This document shows positions 1-9,732 of a stretch of DNA of 64,000 bases, in pieces. The number at the start of each line of letters is the position of its first letter. The stretch's first letter is position 1. The stretch is from NCBI RefSeq assembly GCF_036503815.1, contig NZ_AP027764.1, positions 3,782,001-3,846,000 of the forward strand, written 5' to 3'. The DNA is from Escherichia coli. Lineage in GTDB: Bacteria > Pseudomonadota > Gammaproteobacteria > Enterobacterales > Enterobacteriaceae. The notes under the pieces are model-generated. The model was not told the DNA's origin. It searched no databases and saw only the letters and a program-made list of their open reading frames with translations. Both the position numbers and the translations under genes were made by a program.

Positions 1-968
<968 letters not shown>

Positions 969-1017
969 CATGCCTGCAATCTGGGAAACCGGGGTAGAAA
1001 AAAACTTGCAGGCCATA

Positions 1018-1026
1018 ACAGTATCT
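1018..1026 (+). other. IS621 right recombination junction (CT core at 1025-1026)
   Basis: ACAGTATCT is followed by ACGAGTTCAG. The known IS621 chemistry exchanges strands at a CT dinucleotide, joining the element end ACAGTAT-CT to the distal part of a target of the type GGC-CT-AC. The base after the core here is AC, as expected for a REP tail. This fixes the element boundary to the base, subject to my memory of the donor sequence. Confidence 0.7.
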
Positions 1027-1070
1027 ACGAGTTCAGTGCAAGGCGTTCACGCCGCATCCGACATAAACTA
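1027..1070. repeat. REP element remnant next to the IS621 end
   Basis: The stretch AAGGCGTTCACGCCGCATCC, followed by GACAT, is one arm of a REP palindrome in the usual place behind an operon (codBA, stop at 1092). The AC at 1027-1028 is probably the tail of a second REP in opposite orientation whose remainder is now on the far side of the insertion. The original site was therefore probably a paired REP (BIME). Confidence 0.65.
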
Positions 1071-1091
1071 CGCTCGCTGCAACCCAGCCGA

Positions 1092-2375
1092 TTACCGTTT
1101 GTAATCGATGGCTTCCGGCTGCTCCAGATACACGGTGGTTTGTGCCGGTTGCGTGGTGGCAATCACCTTACCACCACGTACCGAATAGCGTACCGGAACC
1201 TGACGGCGCAGCGCATCAAACCCATTTTCAGCCGGCAGGATAATCAGGTTAGCGCTGTTTCCGGCGACTATGCCGTAATCCTGCAAATTCAACGTCCTGG
1301 CGCTATGGTGGGTGATTAAATTCAGGCCGTCGTTAATCTGCCCGTAGCCCATCAACTGACAAACATGCAGCCCCATATGCAGCACTTGCAGCATATTCGC
1401 CGTTCCCAGTGGATACCACGGATCGAAGACATCATCGTGACCAAAGCAGACGTTAATGCCGGACTCCAGCATCTCTTTAACGCGCGTGATGCCGCGACGT
1501 TTTGGATACGTATCGAAACGCCCTTGTAGATGAATATTGACCAGCGGGTTGGCGACAAAGTTAATACCGGACATTTTCAGCAAACGGAACAGGCGCGAGG
1601 TATACGCCCCGTTATAGGAGTGCATTGCCGTGGTGTGGCTGGCGGTGACTCGCGCGCCCATGCCTTCACGGTGAGCCAGGGCGGCAACGGTTTCGACAAA
1701 GCGCGACTGTTCGTCATCGATCTCATCACAGTGAACATCGATGAGACGGTCGTATTTTTGCGCCAGGGCGAAGGTTTTATGCAGCGACTCCACGCCATAT
1801 TCACGGGTAAATTCAAAATGCGGAATCGCCCCCACTACGTCAGCCCCTAAGCGTAACGCCTCTTCCAGCAACGTTTCACCGTTGGGATACGACAAAATCC
1901 CTTCCTGCGGGAAGGCGACGATTTGCAGATCAATCCACGGCGCGACTTCCTGCTTCACTTCCAGCATCGCTTTTAGCGCAGTCAGGGTTGCATCCGAAAC
2001 ATCGACATGGGTACGCACATGCTGAATACCGTTGGCAATCTGCCATTTCAGCGTTTGCCAGGCGCGTTGTTTCACATCGCCATGGGTTAATAATGCTTTG
2101 CGCTCGGCCCAGCGTTCAATGCCTTCAAACAGCGTGCCGGACTGATTCCAGTTCGGTTGCCCGGCGGTTTGCGTGGTATCCAGGTGAATATGCGGCTCCA
2201 CAAACGGCGGTAAAACTAAACCTTGCTCGGCATCCAGGCTGTTTTCTGTTACGGGCATCACGCCGGATTGCGCATTAATGGCGCTGATTTTTCCGTCCTG
2301 CAGATGAATCTGCCATAGCCCCTCTTTGCCGGGTAACCGGGCGTTAATAATTGTCTGTAAAGCGTTATTCGACAC
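1092..2375 (-). CDS. codA: Cytosine deaminase
   Basis: This zinc/iron amidohydrolase of 427 residues converts cytosine to uracil and ammonia in the cytoplasm for pyrimidine salvage and nitrogen supply. The metal-binding HIH is at residues 62-64 (PPFVEPHIHLDTT), followed by DVHCDEIDDE (His and catalytic Glu), ASHTTAMH, and the GHDDVFDPW motif with the last metal Asp. The start is GTG at 2375-2373, preceded by GGAGG at 2383-2387 with 7-base spacing. The reading frame extends upstream to an ATG that would add five residues, but that ATG lies inside the ribosome site. The gene overlaps the end of codB by 11 bases, so the two are translationally coupled. Its 3' end faces IS621. Confidence 0.97.
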   Translation of the reverse strand: MSNNALQTIINARLPGKEGLWQIHLQDGKISAINAQSGVMPVTENSLDAEQGLVLPPFVEPHIHLDTTQTAGQPNWNQSGTLFEGIERWAERKALLTHGDVKQRAWQTLKWQIANGIQHVRTHVDVSDATLTALKAMLEVKQEVAPWIDLQIVAFPQEGILSYPNGETLLEEALRLGADVVGAIPHFEFTREYGVESLHKTFALAQKYDRLIDVHCDEIDDEQSRFVETVAALAHREGMGARVTASHTTAMHSYNGAYTSRLFRLLKMSGINFVANPLVNIHLQGRFDTYPKRRGITRVKEMLESGINVCFGHDDVFDPWYPLGTANMLQVLHMGLHVCQLMGYGQINDGLNLITHHSARTLNLQDYGIVAGNSANLIILPAENGFDALRRQVPVRYSVRGGKVIATTQPAQTTVYLEQPEAIDYKR

Positions 2376-3624
2376 TGTTAGCCTCCACATGCGTCATTGC
2401 AGCTGTCGTTTTGCGATTCAAAATCGGGTTAAGGATCAGATAACTCAGCGCGCCACCTAATACCGCGTTGACCGGAACAATGCCCGGTAACCAGTGGCCT
2501 GCGGCAATCCCCAGTGCGACCGCCAGAATCGCCACCCAATTGACACTCATCATACGCGTGGTCGCAAAGTGCTCATAGCGGCGACGGTTCATCAGATAGT
2601 CGGCGATGATCACACCACCCACCGGAGGAATAGCAGCCGAAAGGAAAGTCAGCCAGCCGACAAAATTGTTATACAGCCATAATGCGCAGACCGTGCCGAT
2701 AATACCGTTGATTACCGAAAGGGTTTTGCTCGACATCCCGGTAATGTTGGCGAAACCTAAGCCCGACGCATAGAGCGCGTTATCGTTGGAGGTCCAGATA
2801 TTCAGCCCCAGCACCACAATCGCGGGCAGCAGCAGACCCTGAGCAATCATCACATCAGAGATATCCGCCATCCCCAGTGCCGCCGCGCCCGCTGCACCGA
2901 AAATAAACATCAACGAGTTGCCGAGGAAAAAGGCCACCATCGCCACCAGCACCGCCAGTTTGGCATTACGACCAAACCGGACAAAGTCAGCGGTGAGCGT
3001 GCCCGCACTGATAAATGACCCCACAACCAGCGCCAGTGCGACATTGAAATCTAGCGGTTGTGCGGGAACGACCGCTTTTAATGCCTCCAGGCCGCCCATG
3101 CCGTTAACGGCCAGCCATACGGAATAACCGCCAAGGCAGGCAATCGCCGGAACCGCAATCACCGAAAGTACCGTCAGCGCCGAAATGCCAAAGAAGACGG
3201 TGACGGTCATCAGTAAACCGGAAACGGCAATCAGCAAATTAATATCCAGCCCGGTTGCCTTGCCCACCGGAATAGCAAACATCGCCACGCCAACGCCAAA
3301 CCAGCCAACCTGAGTTCCGCCCAGCAGCAGTGAAGGCAGCCATGAGCCTTTAACACCAAACGAGAAGCGAGCAAGAAGATGAGTGGTCAGGCCGGTTTTT
3401 GCGCCAATGTAACCAAGAAATGAAGTGTAAATACCGAGGAGAAGATTACCGATGAGAACTGCGAGGAAGAAATCATGATAGCTAAGACCGGTTCCGAGAG
3501 TGCCGCCGGTCCACATACTGGCGGAAAAGAAGGTTAATCCCAGCATGACGAACGTCAATGCCAATACCCCTTTCCGCGCCGACTGCGGGACTGGCCCCTG
3601 GCTAAAGTTGTTATCTTGCGACAC
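2365..3624 (-). CDS. codB: Cytosine permease
   Basis: This is an inner-membrane nucleobase:cation symporter of the NCS1 family, 419 residues, which brings cytosine in for CodA. The sequence is almost entirely hydrophobic helices, consistent with 12 membrane segments, with a charged N-terminal tail of about 17 residues. The start is GTG at 3624-3622, preceded by the purine-rich AAGGGGG. It is the first gene of codBA. A PurR box about 70 bases upstream explains repression by purines. The sequence agrees with K-12 CodB at nearly every residue I recall. Confidence 0.97.
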   Translation of the reverse strand: MSQDNNFSQGPVPQSARKGVLALTFVMLGLTFFSASMWTGGTLGTGLSYHDFFLAVLIGNLLLGIYTSFLGYIGAKTGLTTHLLARFSFGVKGSWLPSLLLGGTQVGWFGVGVAMFAIPVGKATGLDINLLIAVSGLLMTVTVFFGISALTVLSVIAVPAIACLGGYSVWLAVNGMGGLEALKAVVPAQPLDFNVALALVVGSFISAGTLTADFVRFGRNAKLAVLVAMVAFFLGNSLMFIFGAAGAAALGMADISDVMIAQGLLLPAIVVLGLNIWTSNDNALYASGLGFANITGMSSKTLSVINGIIGTVCALWLYNNFVGWLTFLSAAIPPVGGVIIADYLMNRRRYEHFATTRMMSVNWVAILAVALGIAAGHWLPGIVPVNAVLGGALSYLILNPILNRKTTAAMTHVEANSVE

Positions 3625-3690
3625 GAAATTCCCCCTTTTTGCTGTTTGAAACCCAAAAAATCCGCCGCATTCTATTCATCTGAAGATAAA

Positions 3691-3706
3691 AAGCAATCGT
3701 TTTCGT
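3691..3706 (-). promoter_or_regulatory. PurR operator of codBA
   Basis: The minus strand reads ACGAAAACGATTGCTT, a match to the PurR consensus ACGCAAACGTTTNCGT and, as I recall it, the mapped codB operator. It lies about 67 bases upstream of the codB GTG, in the promoter region. PurR with hypoxanthine or guanine would repress here. Confidence 0.8.
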
Positions 3707-3780
3707 GGGGAAATATATTTTTTATATGAATGAGTGCAAAAAGGTGGGGGAAAAATTATCGGTGTAAAAACAGTGGGTAG

Positions 3781-3860
3781 GCATAATAAGACGCGGTAAG
3801 CGTCGCATCAGGCATCGGCGCATGGTGTCGGATGCGCCAGGCGACGCATCCGACGATAAC
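3781..3860. repeat. REP pair (BIME) behind prpE
   Basis: Two REP-like palindromes follow one another: AGACGCGGTAAGCGTCGCAT within 3788-3811, and a GTCGGATGCG arm with its GCGACGCATCCGAC partner at about 3827-3854. They separate the end of the prpBCDE operon from the codBA promoter and may stabilise the prpE 3' end or bind gyrase or IHF. Confidence 0.7.
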
Positions 3861-5747
3861 CTACTCTTCCATCGCCTGGCGGATCTGATCCAACGACGCA
3901 GGATCATCAATAGTCGTCAGATCCCCCGGATCGCGTCCTTCACAAATCGCCTGGATCGTGCGGCGCAGCATTTTTCCGGATCGCGTTTTTGGCAATTGCG
4001 AGACAAACCAGACGTGCGCCGGGCGACCAAAGTTGCCAATCTGGCTGTCCACCAGCGCCATAATCGCCTTCTCTTGCGAATGCGCCACATCACGATCTTC
4101 CAGACTGTCGCTCTCTTTCGGAATGACAAACGCCACCGCCACCTGCCCTTTCAGCGCATCTTTCACCCCAACCACCGCCACTTCAGCAACGCCCGGATGA
4201 CTGGAGATACTCTCTTCAATCTCGCGTGTGCCAAGCCGATGCCCGGCAACATTAATCACATCGTCAGTACGCCCGAGAATAAAGTGATAACCGTCAGCAT
4301 CGCGGATGCCCCAGTCAAAGGTGGCGTACACCGGACGGGAAAACAGCGACCAGTACGTCTTCACAAAGCGGTCGTCGTCGCCCCAGATGGTCTGAATACA
4401 CCCCGGCGGCAGCGGCCCTTCCACCACTACCATCCCTTTCTCGTTGACACCGCACGGTTCGCCGGTGACTTCATTGAGCAACTGCACGTTGTATCCATAC
4501 ATCGGCACGCCGGGGCTTCCCAGTCGTGTCGGCCTGTCGTCCAGACCACGAGCAATCGCCATAATCGGCCAGCCGGATTCAGTCTGCCAGTAGTTGTCGA
4601 TGACCGGCACATCCAGCGTATTGCTCACCCAACTGGCAGTCGGCTCATCCAGCGGTTCTCCCGCCAGATAGAGCACTTCCAGCGACGAGAGATCGTGTTT
4701 GCGAATTTCAGCGGTAGGGAATTTTTTCAGCACGCGGATGGCGGTCGGCGCTGAGAACATCCGGCTAACCTGATATTTCTCGACGATTTTCCACCACACA
4801 CCGCAGTCAGGATAAGTCGGCAATCCTTCGTAAACGATAGTCGCCATCCCCGCCAACAGCGGCGCGTAGACGATATACGAATGCCCAACTACCCAGCCGA
4901 TATCCGACGCACAGAAGAACACACCGCCCGCTTTACCGCCAAAAATGGTGTCCATTGAGGTCGCCAGCGCCACCGCATAACCGCCGACGTCACGCTGTAC
5001 ACCTTTTGGTTTGCCGGTCGTGCCGGAGGTGTAGAGAATGCAGGAGGTTTCGTTGGATTCCAGCCACGCCACCGGCACCCGCGCGCCGATGTGCTGATGG
5101 CGCAATGACGCGAAATCGACATCCCGTCCGGTAACGCGCGCCATTTTCGCCAGCCCGCGATCCACCAGCAAAACGTGGCGCGGCTGATGCTGCGCCTGAC
5201 TTATCGCATCGTCGAGCAATTTTTTATAAGGAATGATTTTGCCACCGCGCGCTCCGGCATCTGCCGAGACAATCAGCACCGGTTTAGCGTCATCAATCCG
5301 CGCAGCCACGCTGTGCGAGGCAAATCCACCAAACACTACCGAGTGAATAGCGCCAATGCGCGCGCAGGCCAGCAGGGTAATATGCGCTTCGGCAATCATC
5401 GGCATATACACCAGCACCCGATCGCCACGCCGTACGCCCAGTGAGCGCAGCATTGACGCCACCGCGTTCACTTCGTCATGCAACTGGCGAAAGGTAAAGG
5501 TGCGCTCTTCTTCTGTTTCCGAAGAGACGGCAATTAATGCCAGCGCCTCTGGCTGTTTCTCCAGCCAGCGGTCGATGGCGTTGTGGCACAAATTGGTTCG
5601 GCCTTCACAAAACCAACGGGCAAACGGCGGATTGCTGTGATCGAGCGTTTGCGTAAAGGGCGTCTGCCAGTCAATACGCCGGGCCTGCTCGGCCCAGAAT
5701 TGCTCCGGTTCGTTAATCGAACGCTGATAAAATTCGCTAAAAGACAT
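3861..5747 (-). CDS. prpE: Propionyl-CoA synthetase
   Basis: This AMP-forming acyl-CoA synthetase of 628 residues activates propionate with ATP and CoA, the entry step of the 2-methylcitrate cycle. It has an acetyl-CoA synthetase N-terminal segment, the P-loop-like LYTSGTTGKPKGVQ around residue 240, the adenylation core with YWQTESGWP, and the C-terminal SGKMLRRTI motif. The Lys in that motif is the acetylation-controlled catalytic residue in this family. The start is ATG with an upstream AGGAG. It is the last gene of prpBCDE, 39 bases after prpD. Confidence 0.97.
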   Translation of the reverse strand: MSFSEFYQRSINEPEQFWAEQARRIDWQTPFTQTLDHSNPPFARWFCEGRTNLCHNAIDRWLEKQPEALALIAVSSETEEERTFTFRQLHDEVNAVASMLRSLGVRRGDRVLVYMPMIAEAHITLLACARIGAIHSVVFGGFASHSVAARIDDAKPVLIVSADAGARGGKIIPYKKLLDDAISQAQHQPRHVLLVDRGLAKMARVTGRDVDFASLRHQHIGARVPVAWLESNETSCILYTSGTTGKPKGVQRDVGGYAVALATSMDTIFGGKAGGVFFCASDIGWVVGHSYIVYAPLLAGMATIVYEGLPTYPDCGVWWKIVEKYQVSRMFSAPTAIRVLKKFPTAEIRKHDLSSLEVLYLAGEPLDEPTASWVSNTLDVPVIDNYWQTESGWPIMAIARGLDDRPTRLGSPGVPMYGYNVQLLNEVTGEPCGVNEKGMVVVEGPLPPGCIQTIWGDDDRFVKTYWSLFSRPVYATFDWGIRDADGYHFILGRTDDVINVAGHRLGTREIEESISSHPGVAEVAVVGVKDALKGQVAVAFVIPKESDSLEDRDVAHSQEKAIMALVDSQIGNFGRPAHVWFVSQLPKTRSGKMLRRTIQAICEGRDPGDLTTIDDPASLDQIRQAMEE

Positions 5748-5786
5748 AATGCTCTCCTGTTGAACTTACGCCTTACCGCCGTTTAC

Positions 5787-7238
5787 TTAAATGACGTACA
5801 GGTCGAGATACTCATTGACCGGCATCTGTTCCAGGCGAGCTCTGTCGAGAGAAACGTCCAGAATGCGCTGCTGCTGTCGAGTCGGGAACTGGCGCGCGAG
5901 GTTGATTTTGAATTTATCGACCAGTTTCGGAATACCGTCATGGCGGCGACGAGCATGACCAATTGGGTACTCCACCACCACTTCTTCAAATCGCGTACCG
6001 TCGGTGAACTCAAGGGTAATGGCATTGGCGATGGCGCGTTTTTCCGGGTCGTGGTAGTCAGCGGTAAATGCCGGATCTTCAAAGCAATTGATCTTCTCGC
6101 GCAGGGCGTCGATGCGTTTATCTTGCGCAACGTTGTCTTCGTAATCTGCCGCCGTTAAGCGCCCGAATAACAGCGGGATCGCCACCATGTACTGAATGCA
6201 GTGGTCGCGGTCAGCCGGGTTATTGAGCGGCCCTTTTTTGTCGATGATGCGAATACAGGCTTCGTGGGTGCGAATGGTCACTTGTTCGATATCTGCCGCC
6301 GTTTTGCCTGCTGCCTGCATCTGTTCATAGAGCGTCATCGCCGCTTCAACTGCCGTCTGGGAGTGGAACTCCGCCGGGAAGGAGATTTTGAACAGCACAT
6401 TCTCCATGACGTAAGAACCGTACGGACGCTGGAAGCGGAACGATTCACCTTTAAAGGAGACGTCGTAGAAGCCCCATACCGGCGCGGTCAGGGCTGACGG
6501 GTAACCCATTTCGCCCGTTTTCGCCATCAGTGCCAGACGTACCGCGCGGGAAGTGGCATCGCCCGCCGCCCAGGATTTACGCGTGCCGGTGTTCGGCGCA
6601 TGACGATAGGTGCGCAGCGACTGTCCGTCTACCCATGCCAGCGAAACGGCGTTGAGGATTTCATCACGGGTCAGGCCAAGCATTTCGGCGACCACGGCGG
6701 TGGAAGCCACTTTCACTAACAGAACGTGGTCAAGGCCGACGCGATTAAAGGAGTTTTCCAGCGCGATGCAGCCCTGAATTTCATGGGCTTTAATCATTGC
6801 GGTCAGCACCTGTTTCATGGTCAACGGCGCTTTGCCGCTGGCGACCGCGTTGCGTGAAAGCCAGTCTGCCGTTGCCAAAATACCGCCGAGGTTGTCGGAA
6901 GGATGGCCCCACTCCGCCGCCAGCCAGGTATCGTTAAAATCGAGCCAGCGAATCATCGCGCCGATGTTAAATGCCGCCTGGACGGGATCGAGCTGGAACT
7001 GGGTTCCGGGGACGCGCACACCGTTAGGTACAACGGTGCCGGGGACAATTGGCCCCAGCAGTTTTTTACAGGCCGGGTATTCGAGAGCTTCCAGACCGCA
7101 GCCGAGGGTGTCGAGCAGGCAGTAATGGGCGGTGTCGTAGGCCACTCTGGAGATGATTTCGTAGTTCATGACGTAATCGACGATATCAACGATTTCACGA
7201 TCAAATTCCGGGCGGATGTTGTTGATTTGAGCTGACAT
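5787..7238 (-). CDS. prpD: 2-methylcitrate dehydratase
   Basis: This 483-residue protein of the MmgE/PrpD family dehydrates 2-methylcitrate to 2-methyl-cis-aconitate; aconitase B completes the isomerisation in E. coli. It is an all-helical family without an iron-sulfur cluster, and no Cys cluster is seen. Family features include the RWLDFNDTWLAAEWGHPSDN segment near residues 92-112. The start is ATG, preceded by AAGGAAA, 33 bases after the prpC stop. Full length and undisturbed. Confidence 0.97.
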   Translation of the reverse strand: MSAQINNIRPEFDREIVDIVDYVMNYEIISRVAYDTAHYCLLDTLGCGLEALEYPACKKLLGPIVPGTVVPNGVRVPGTQFQLDPVQAAFNIGAMIRWLDFNDTWLAAEWGHPSDNLGGILATADWLSRNAVASGKAPLTMKQVLTAMIKAHEIQGCIALENSFNRVGLDHVLLVKVASTAVVAEMLGLTRDEILNAVSLAWVDGQSLRTYRHAPNTGTRKSWAAGDATSRAVRLALMAKTGEMGYPSALTAPVWGFYDVSFKGESFRFQRPYGSYVMENVLFKISFPAEFHSQTAVEAAMTLYEQMQAAGKTAADIEQVTIRTHEACIRIIDKKGPLNNPADRDHCIQYMVAIPLLFGRLTAADYEDNVAQDKRIDALREKINCFEDPAFTADYHDPEKRAIANAITLEFTDGTRFEEVVVEYPIGHARRRHDGIPKLVDKFKINLARQFPTRQQQRILDVSLDRARLEQMPVNEYLDLYVI

Positions 7239-7271
7239 TGGGTACGTTTCCTTCTTGTTATTCGTAGAGGT

Positions 7272-8441
7272 TTACTGGCGCTTATCCAGCGCGACAAACT
7301 GGCGGTCTTCCGGTCCAACGTAATTGGCGGAAGGACGGATAATTTTGTTGTCCTGACGTTGTTCGATAATGTGCGCCGCCCAGCCGGTGACGCGGGCGAT
7401 AACAAACAGTGGCGTGAACATCTCGGTGGGAACGCCCATCATGTTGTAGGAAACAGCGGAGAACCAGTCGAGATTGGGGAACATCTTTTTGCTCTCCCAC
7501 ATCACCGCTTCCAGACGATCGGCGATGTTGTACATCTTCAGCGAGCCGCCTTCCTGCGAGAGCTGCTTCGCCACGCGTTTGATCACCTGATGACGCGGGT
7601 CAGCGATGGTATAAACCGGATGTCCAAAACCAATCACCACTTCTTTGTTTTCCACGCGCTTGCGGATATCGGCTTCGGCTTCGTCCGGCGTTTCGTAGCG
7701 TTGCTGGATCTCCAGCGACACTTCATTCGCCCCGCCGTGTTTCGGCCCGCGCAGTGCGCCAATCGCGCCGATAATCGCTGAATACATGTCAGAGCCGGTG
7801 CCCGCAATCACCCGGCTGGTAAAGGTGGAGGCGTTAAACTCGTGTTCGGCGTACAGCACCAGCGAAATATGCATCGCCTTTTCCCAGCTTTGCGACGGCT
7901 TTTCGCCGTGCAGCAGATGCAGGAAGTGACCGCCTATTGAGTCGTCATCGGTTTCCGGCTGGATGCGTTCGCCGTTGTGGCTGTAGTGATACCAGTAGAG
8001 AAGAATCGAACTTAGCGACGCTAATAATTTGTCGGCAATATCCCGCGCGCCGGAAACGGTATGCCCCTCTTTTTCTGGCAGCGTGCAGCCGAGTGCGGAA
8101 ACGCCGGTGCGCATGACATCCATCGGGTGCGACGCCGCTGGTAAGGCTTCCAGCACGGTACGCACGTTAGCCGGTAAACCGCGCAGGGCTTTCAGTTTTG
8201 TTTTGTAAGCGGCGAGTTCGTCACAGGTCGGCAGTTTGCCGTGGATCAGCAGATGCGCCACTTCTTCAAATTCGCAATGTTCCGCCAGGTCAAGAATATC
8301 GTAGCCGCGGTAATGCAGGTCGTTGCCACTTTTACCCACCGTACACAGCGCCGTATTGCCCGCCGGAACGCCAGAAAGTGCCACAGATTTTTTCGGTTTA
8401 ATGACATGGGTACTGTTTTGCAGGATCGTTGTGTCGCTCAT
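7272..8441 (-). CDS. prpC: 2-methylcitrate synthase
   Basis: This 389-residue protein of the citrate synthase family condenses propionyl-CoA with oxaloacetate to give 2-methylcitrate. Family marks are GGHFLHLLHG (catalytic His region), ALRGPKHGGANE and GFGHPVYTIADPR. The last carries the second catalytic His, and the catalytic Asp lies further on near LDWFSAVSYNMMG. The start is ATG with GAGGA upstream. A REP pair lies in the 162-base gap to prpB, which could let prpB mRNA outlast the distal genes. Confidence 0.97.
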   Translation of the reverse strand: MSDTTILQNSTHVIKPKKSVALSGVPAGNTALCTVGKSGNDLHYRGYDILDLAEHCEFEEVAHLLIHGKLPTCDELAAYKTKLKALRGLPANVRTVLEALPAASHPMDVMRTGVSALGCTLPEKEGHTVSGARDIADKLLASLSSILLYWYHYSHNGERIQPETDDDSIGGHFLHLLHGEKPSQSWEKAMHISLVLYAEHEFNASTFTSRVIAGTGSDMYSAIIGAIGALRGPKHGGANEVSLEIQQRYETPDEAEADIRKRVENKEVVIGFGHPVYTIADPRHQVIKRVAKQLSQEGGSLKMYNIADRLEAVMWESKKMFPNLDWFSAVSYNMMGVPTEMFTPLFVIARVTGWAAHIIEQRQDNKIIRPSANYVGPEDRQFVALDKRQ

Positions 8442-8480
8442 GTTGTCCTCGTCATTGTTATCATTTGTAGGGTCGAGAAT

Positions 8481-8570
8481 GTTGTCGGATGCGACGCTAT
8501 GCGTCTTATCCGACCTACAGTTCAGTTCATCCCGTAGGCCTGATAAGCCGCGTCAGCGACGCATCAGGCA
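8481..8570. repeat. REP pair (BIME) between prpB and prpC
   Basis: Two REP units face each other: one at 8481-8518 ending CCGACCTAC, one at 8534-8570 starting GTAGGCCTGATAAG, with a 15-base spacer. The GTAGGCC end is the reverse complement of the GGCCTAC type of sequence used as an IS621 target, so this is an unoccupied potential site within the same window. It lies inside an operon, where REPs are known to protect upstream mRNA from 3' decay. Confidence 0.85.
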
Positions 8571-8603
8571 TCGGTTGTCGAATACAACCAACGGGCGTTT
8601 GTT

Positions 8604-9494
8604 TTATTTCGTCTGGCTACGGGCAAACAGGTCGTCGAGCTTCTCTTCGTACTGGTAGTAGTTGATGCTTTCATACAGCTCGTTGCGGGTTTGCATGGTG
8701 TCGATGACGCTTTTCTGCGTGCCTTCCTGGCGCAGGACGTTGTAGACATGTTCAGCGGCGCGGTTCATGGCGCGGAAAGCAGAAAGGGGATACAGCGCCA
8801 TTGCGACATGGGCGCTGCGTAATTCGTCGGTGGTAAACAGCGGCGTGGCACCAAATTCAGTAATGTTGGCAAGGATCGGCACCTGCACCGCATCGGCAAA
8901 CTGGCGGTACATGGCAAGTTCGGTAATCGCCTCCGGGAACAACATCTCGGCACCCGCTTCAACATAGGCCTGCGCACGCTCGATCGCCGCATCCAGCCCT
9001 TCAACCGCCAGCGCATCGGTGCGCGCCATGATCACAAAATCAGGATCGGTTTTCGCATCCACCGCCGCGCGGATCCGATCCACCATTTCTTCTTTTGAAA
9101 CGATCGCTTTGTTCGGACGATGTCCGCAGCGTTTTGCTCCAACCTGATCTTCAATATGTAAGCCCGCCGCACCGGCTTTAATCATCGATTTCACGGTGCG
9201 GGCAACGTTAAAGGCCGAAGAGCCAAAACCGATATCCGCATCCACCAGCAGCGGCAGCGAGCAGACGTCAGTGATACGACGAATATCAGTCAGCACATCA
9301 TCAAGAGTAGAAATACCGAGATCCGGCAACCCCAGCGAACCTGCCGCCACACCACCGCCGGAGAGATAAATCGCCTGATATCCGGCACGCTGCGCCAGCA
9401 GCGCATGGTTGGCGTTAATGGTGCCGACAATCTGCAATGGATTTTCTTTAGACAGTGCAGCGCGAAACGCTTTACCTGGAGAGTGTAGAGACAT
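8604..9494 (-). CDS. prpB: 2-methylisocitrate lyase
   Basis: This 296-residue member of the isocitrate lyase/PEP mutase superfamily cleaves 2-methylisocitrate into pyruvate and succinate. The metal-binding DADIGFGSS (near residue 85) and the KRCGHRPNK loop with the catalytic Cys (near 123) are both present. The start is ATG with AAGGATG upstream. First gene of the operon, it is read from the sigma-54 promoter about 45-60 bases upstream. Confidence 0.97.
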   Translation of the reverse strand: MSLHSPGKAFRAALSKENPLQIVGTINANHALLAQRAGYQAIYLSGGGVAAGSLGLPDLGISTLDDVLTDIRRITDVCSLPLLVDADIGFGSSAFNVARTVKSMIKAGAAGLHIEDQVGAKRCGHRPNKAIVSKEEMVDRIRAAVDAKTDPDFVIMARTDALAVEGLDAAIERAQAYVEAGAEMLFPEAITELAMYRQFADAVQVPILANITEFGATPLFTTDELRSAHVAMALYPLSAFRAMNRAAEHVYNVLRQEGTQKSVIDTMQTRNELYESINYYQYEEKLDDLFARSQTK

Positions 9495-9539
9495 AGCCCA
9501 TCCTTTGTTATCAACTTGTTATTTACGTTGATAAACTCA

Positions 9540-9556
9540 AAGCAAGGGGTGTGCCA
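9540..9556 (-). promoter_or_regulatory. Sigma-54 promoter of prpBCDE
   Basis: The minus strand reads TGGCACACCCCTTGCTT, with the -24 GG and -12 GC elements at the required spacing. It is 46 bases or more upstream of the prpB ATG. PrpR is a sigma-54 activator, so the pairing makes sense; IHF and CRP are known to assist in K-12. Confidence 0.9.
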
Positions 9557-9665
9557 CAATTACCTGGATGAAATTAAATGTTTTATTTCAATTTGTTATA
9601 GATAAAGCCATGAAGTAATCCGCAAATATGCGTTTCAGTTAACGTTTCAGGCAATGTTTCACTGC

Positions 9666-9689
9666 GTTTCATTGCAACAATTATGAAAC
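9666..9689. promoter_or_regulatory. Probable PrpR enhancer site (inverted repeat)
   Basis: GTTTCATTGC...TTATGAAAC is an inverted repeat with GTTTCAT/ATGAAAC arms, about 110 bases upstream of the sigma-54 promoter. Further TTTCA half-sites lie at about 9632-9660. The position and arms fit an upstream activator site for PrpR in the divergent prpR-prpB control region. The protein assignment is inferred. Confidence 0.65.
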
Positions 9690-9732
9690 AAGACTAAACC
9701 CAATATTCGGTTTCTTAACTTTGCGGTGCGCT

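Noticed and set aside
3822..4754. 310-codon plus-strand frame antisense to prpE
   Set aside because: Long but His/Arg-rich in the way typical of the antisense of G+C-rich coding DNA; prpE is certain.
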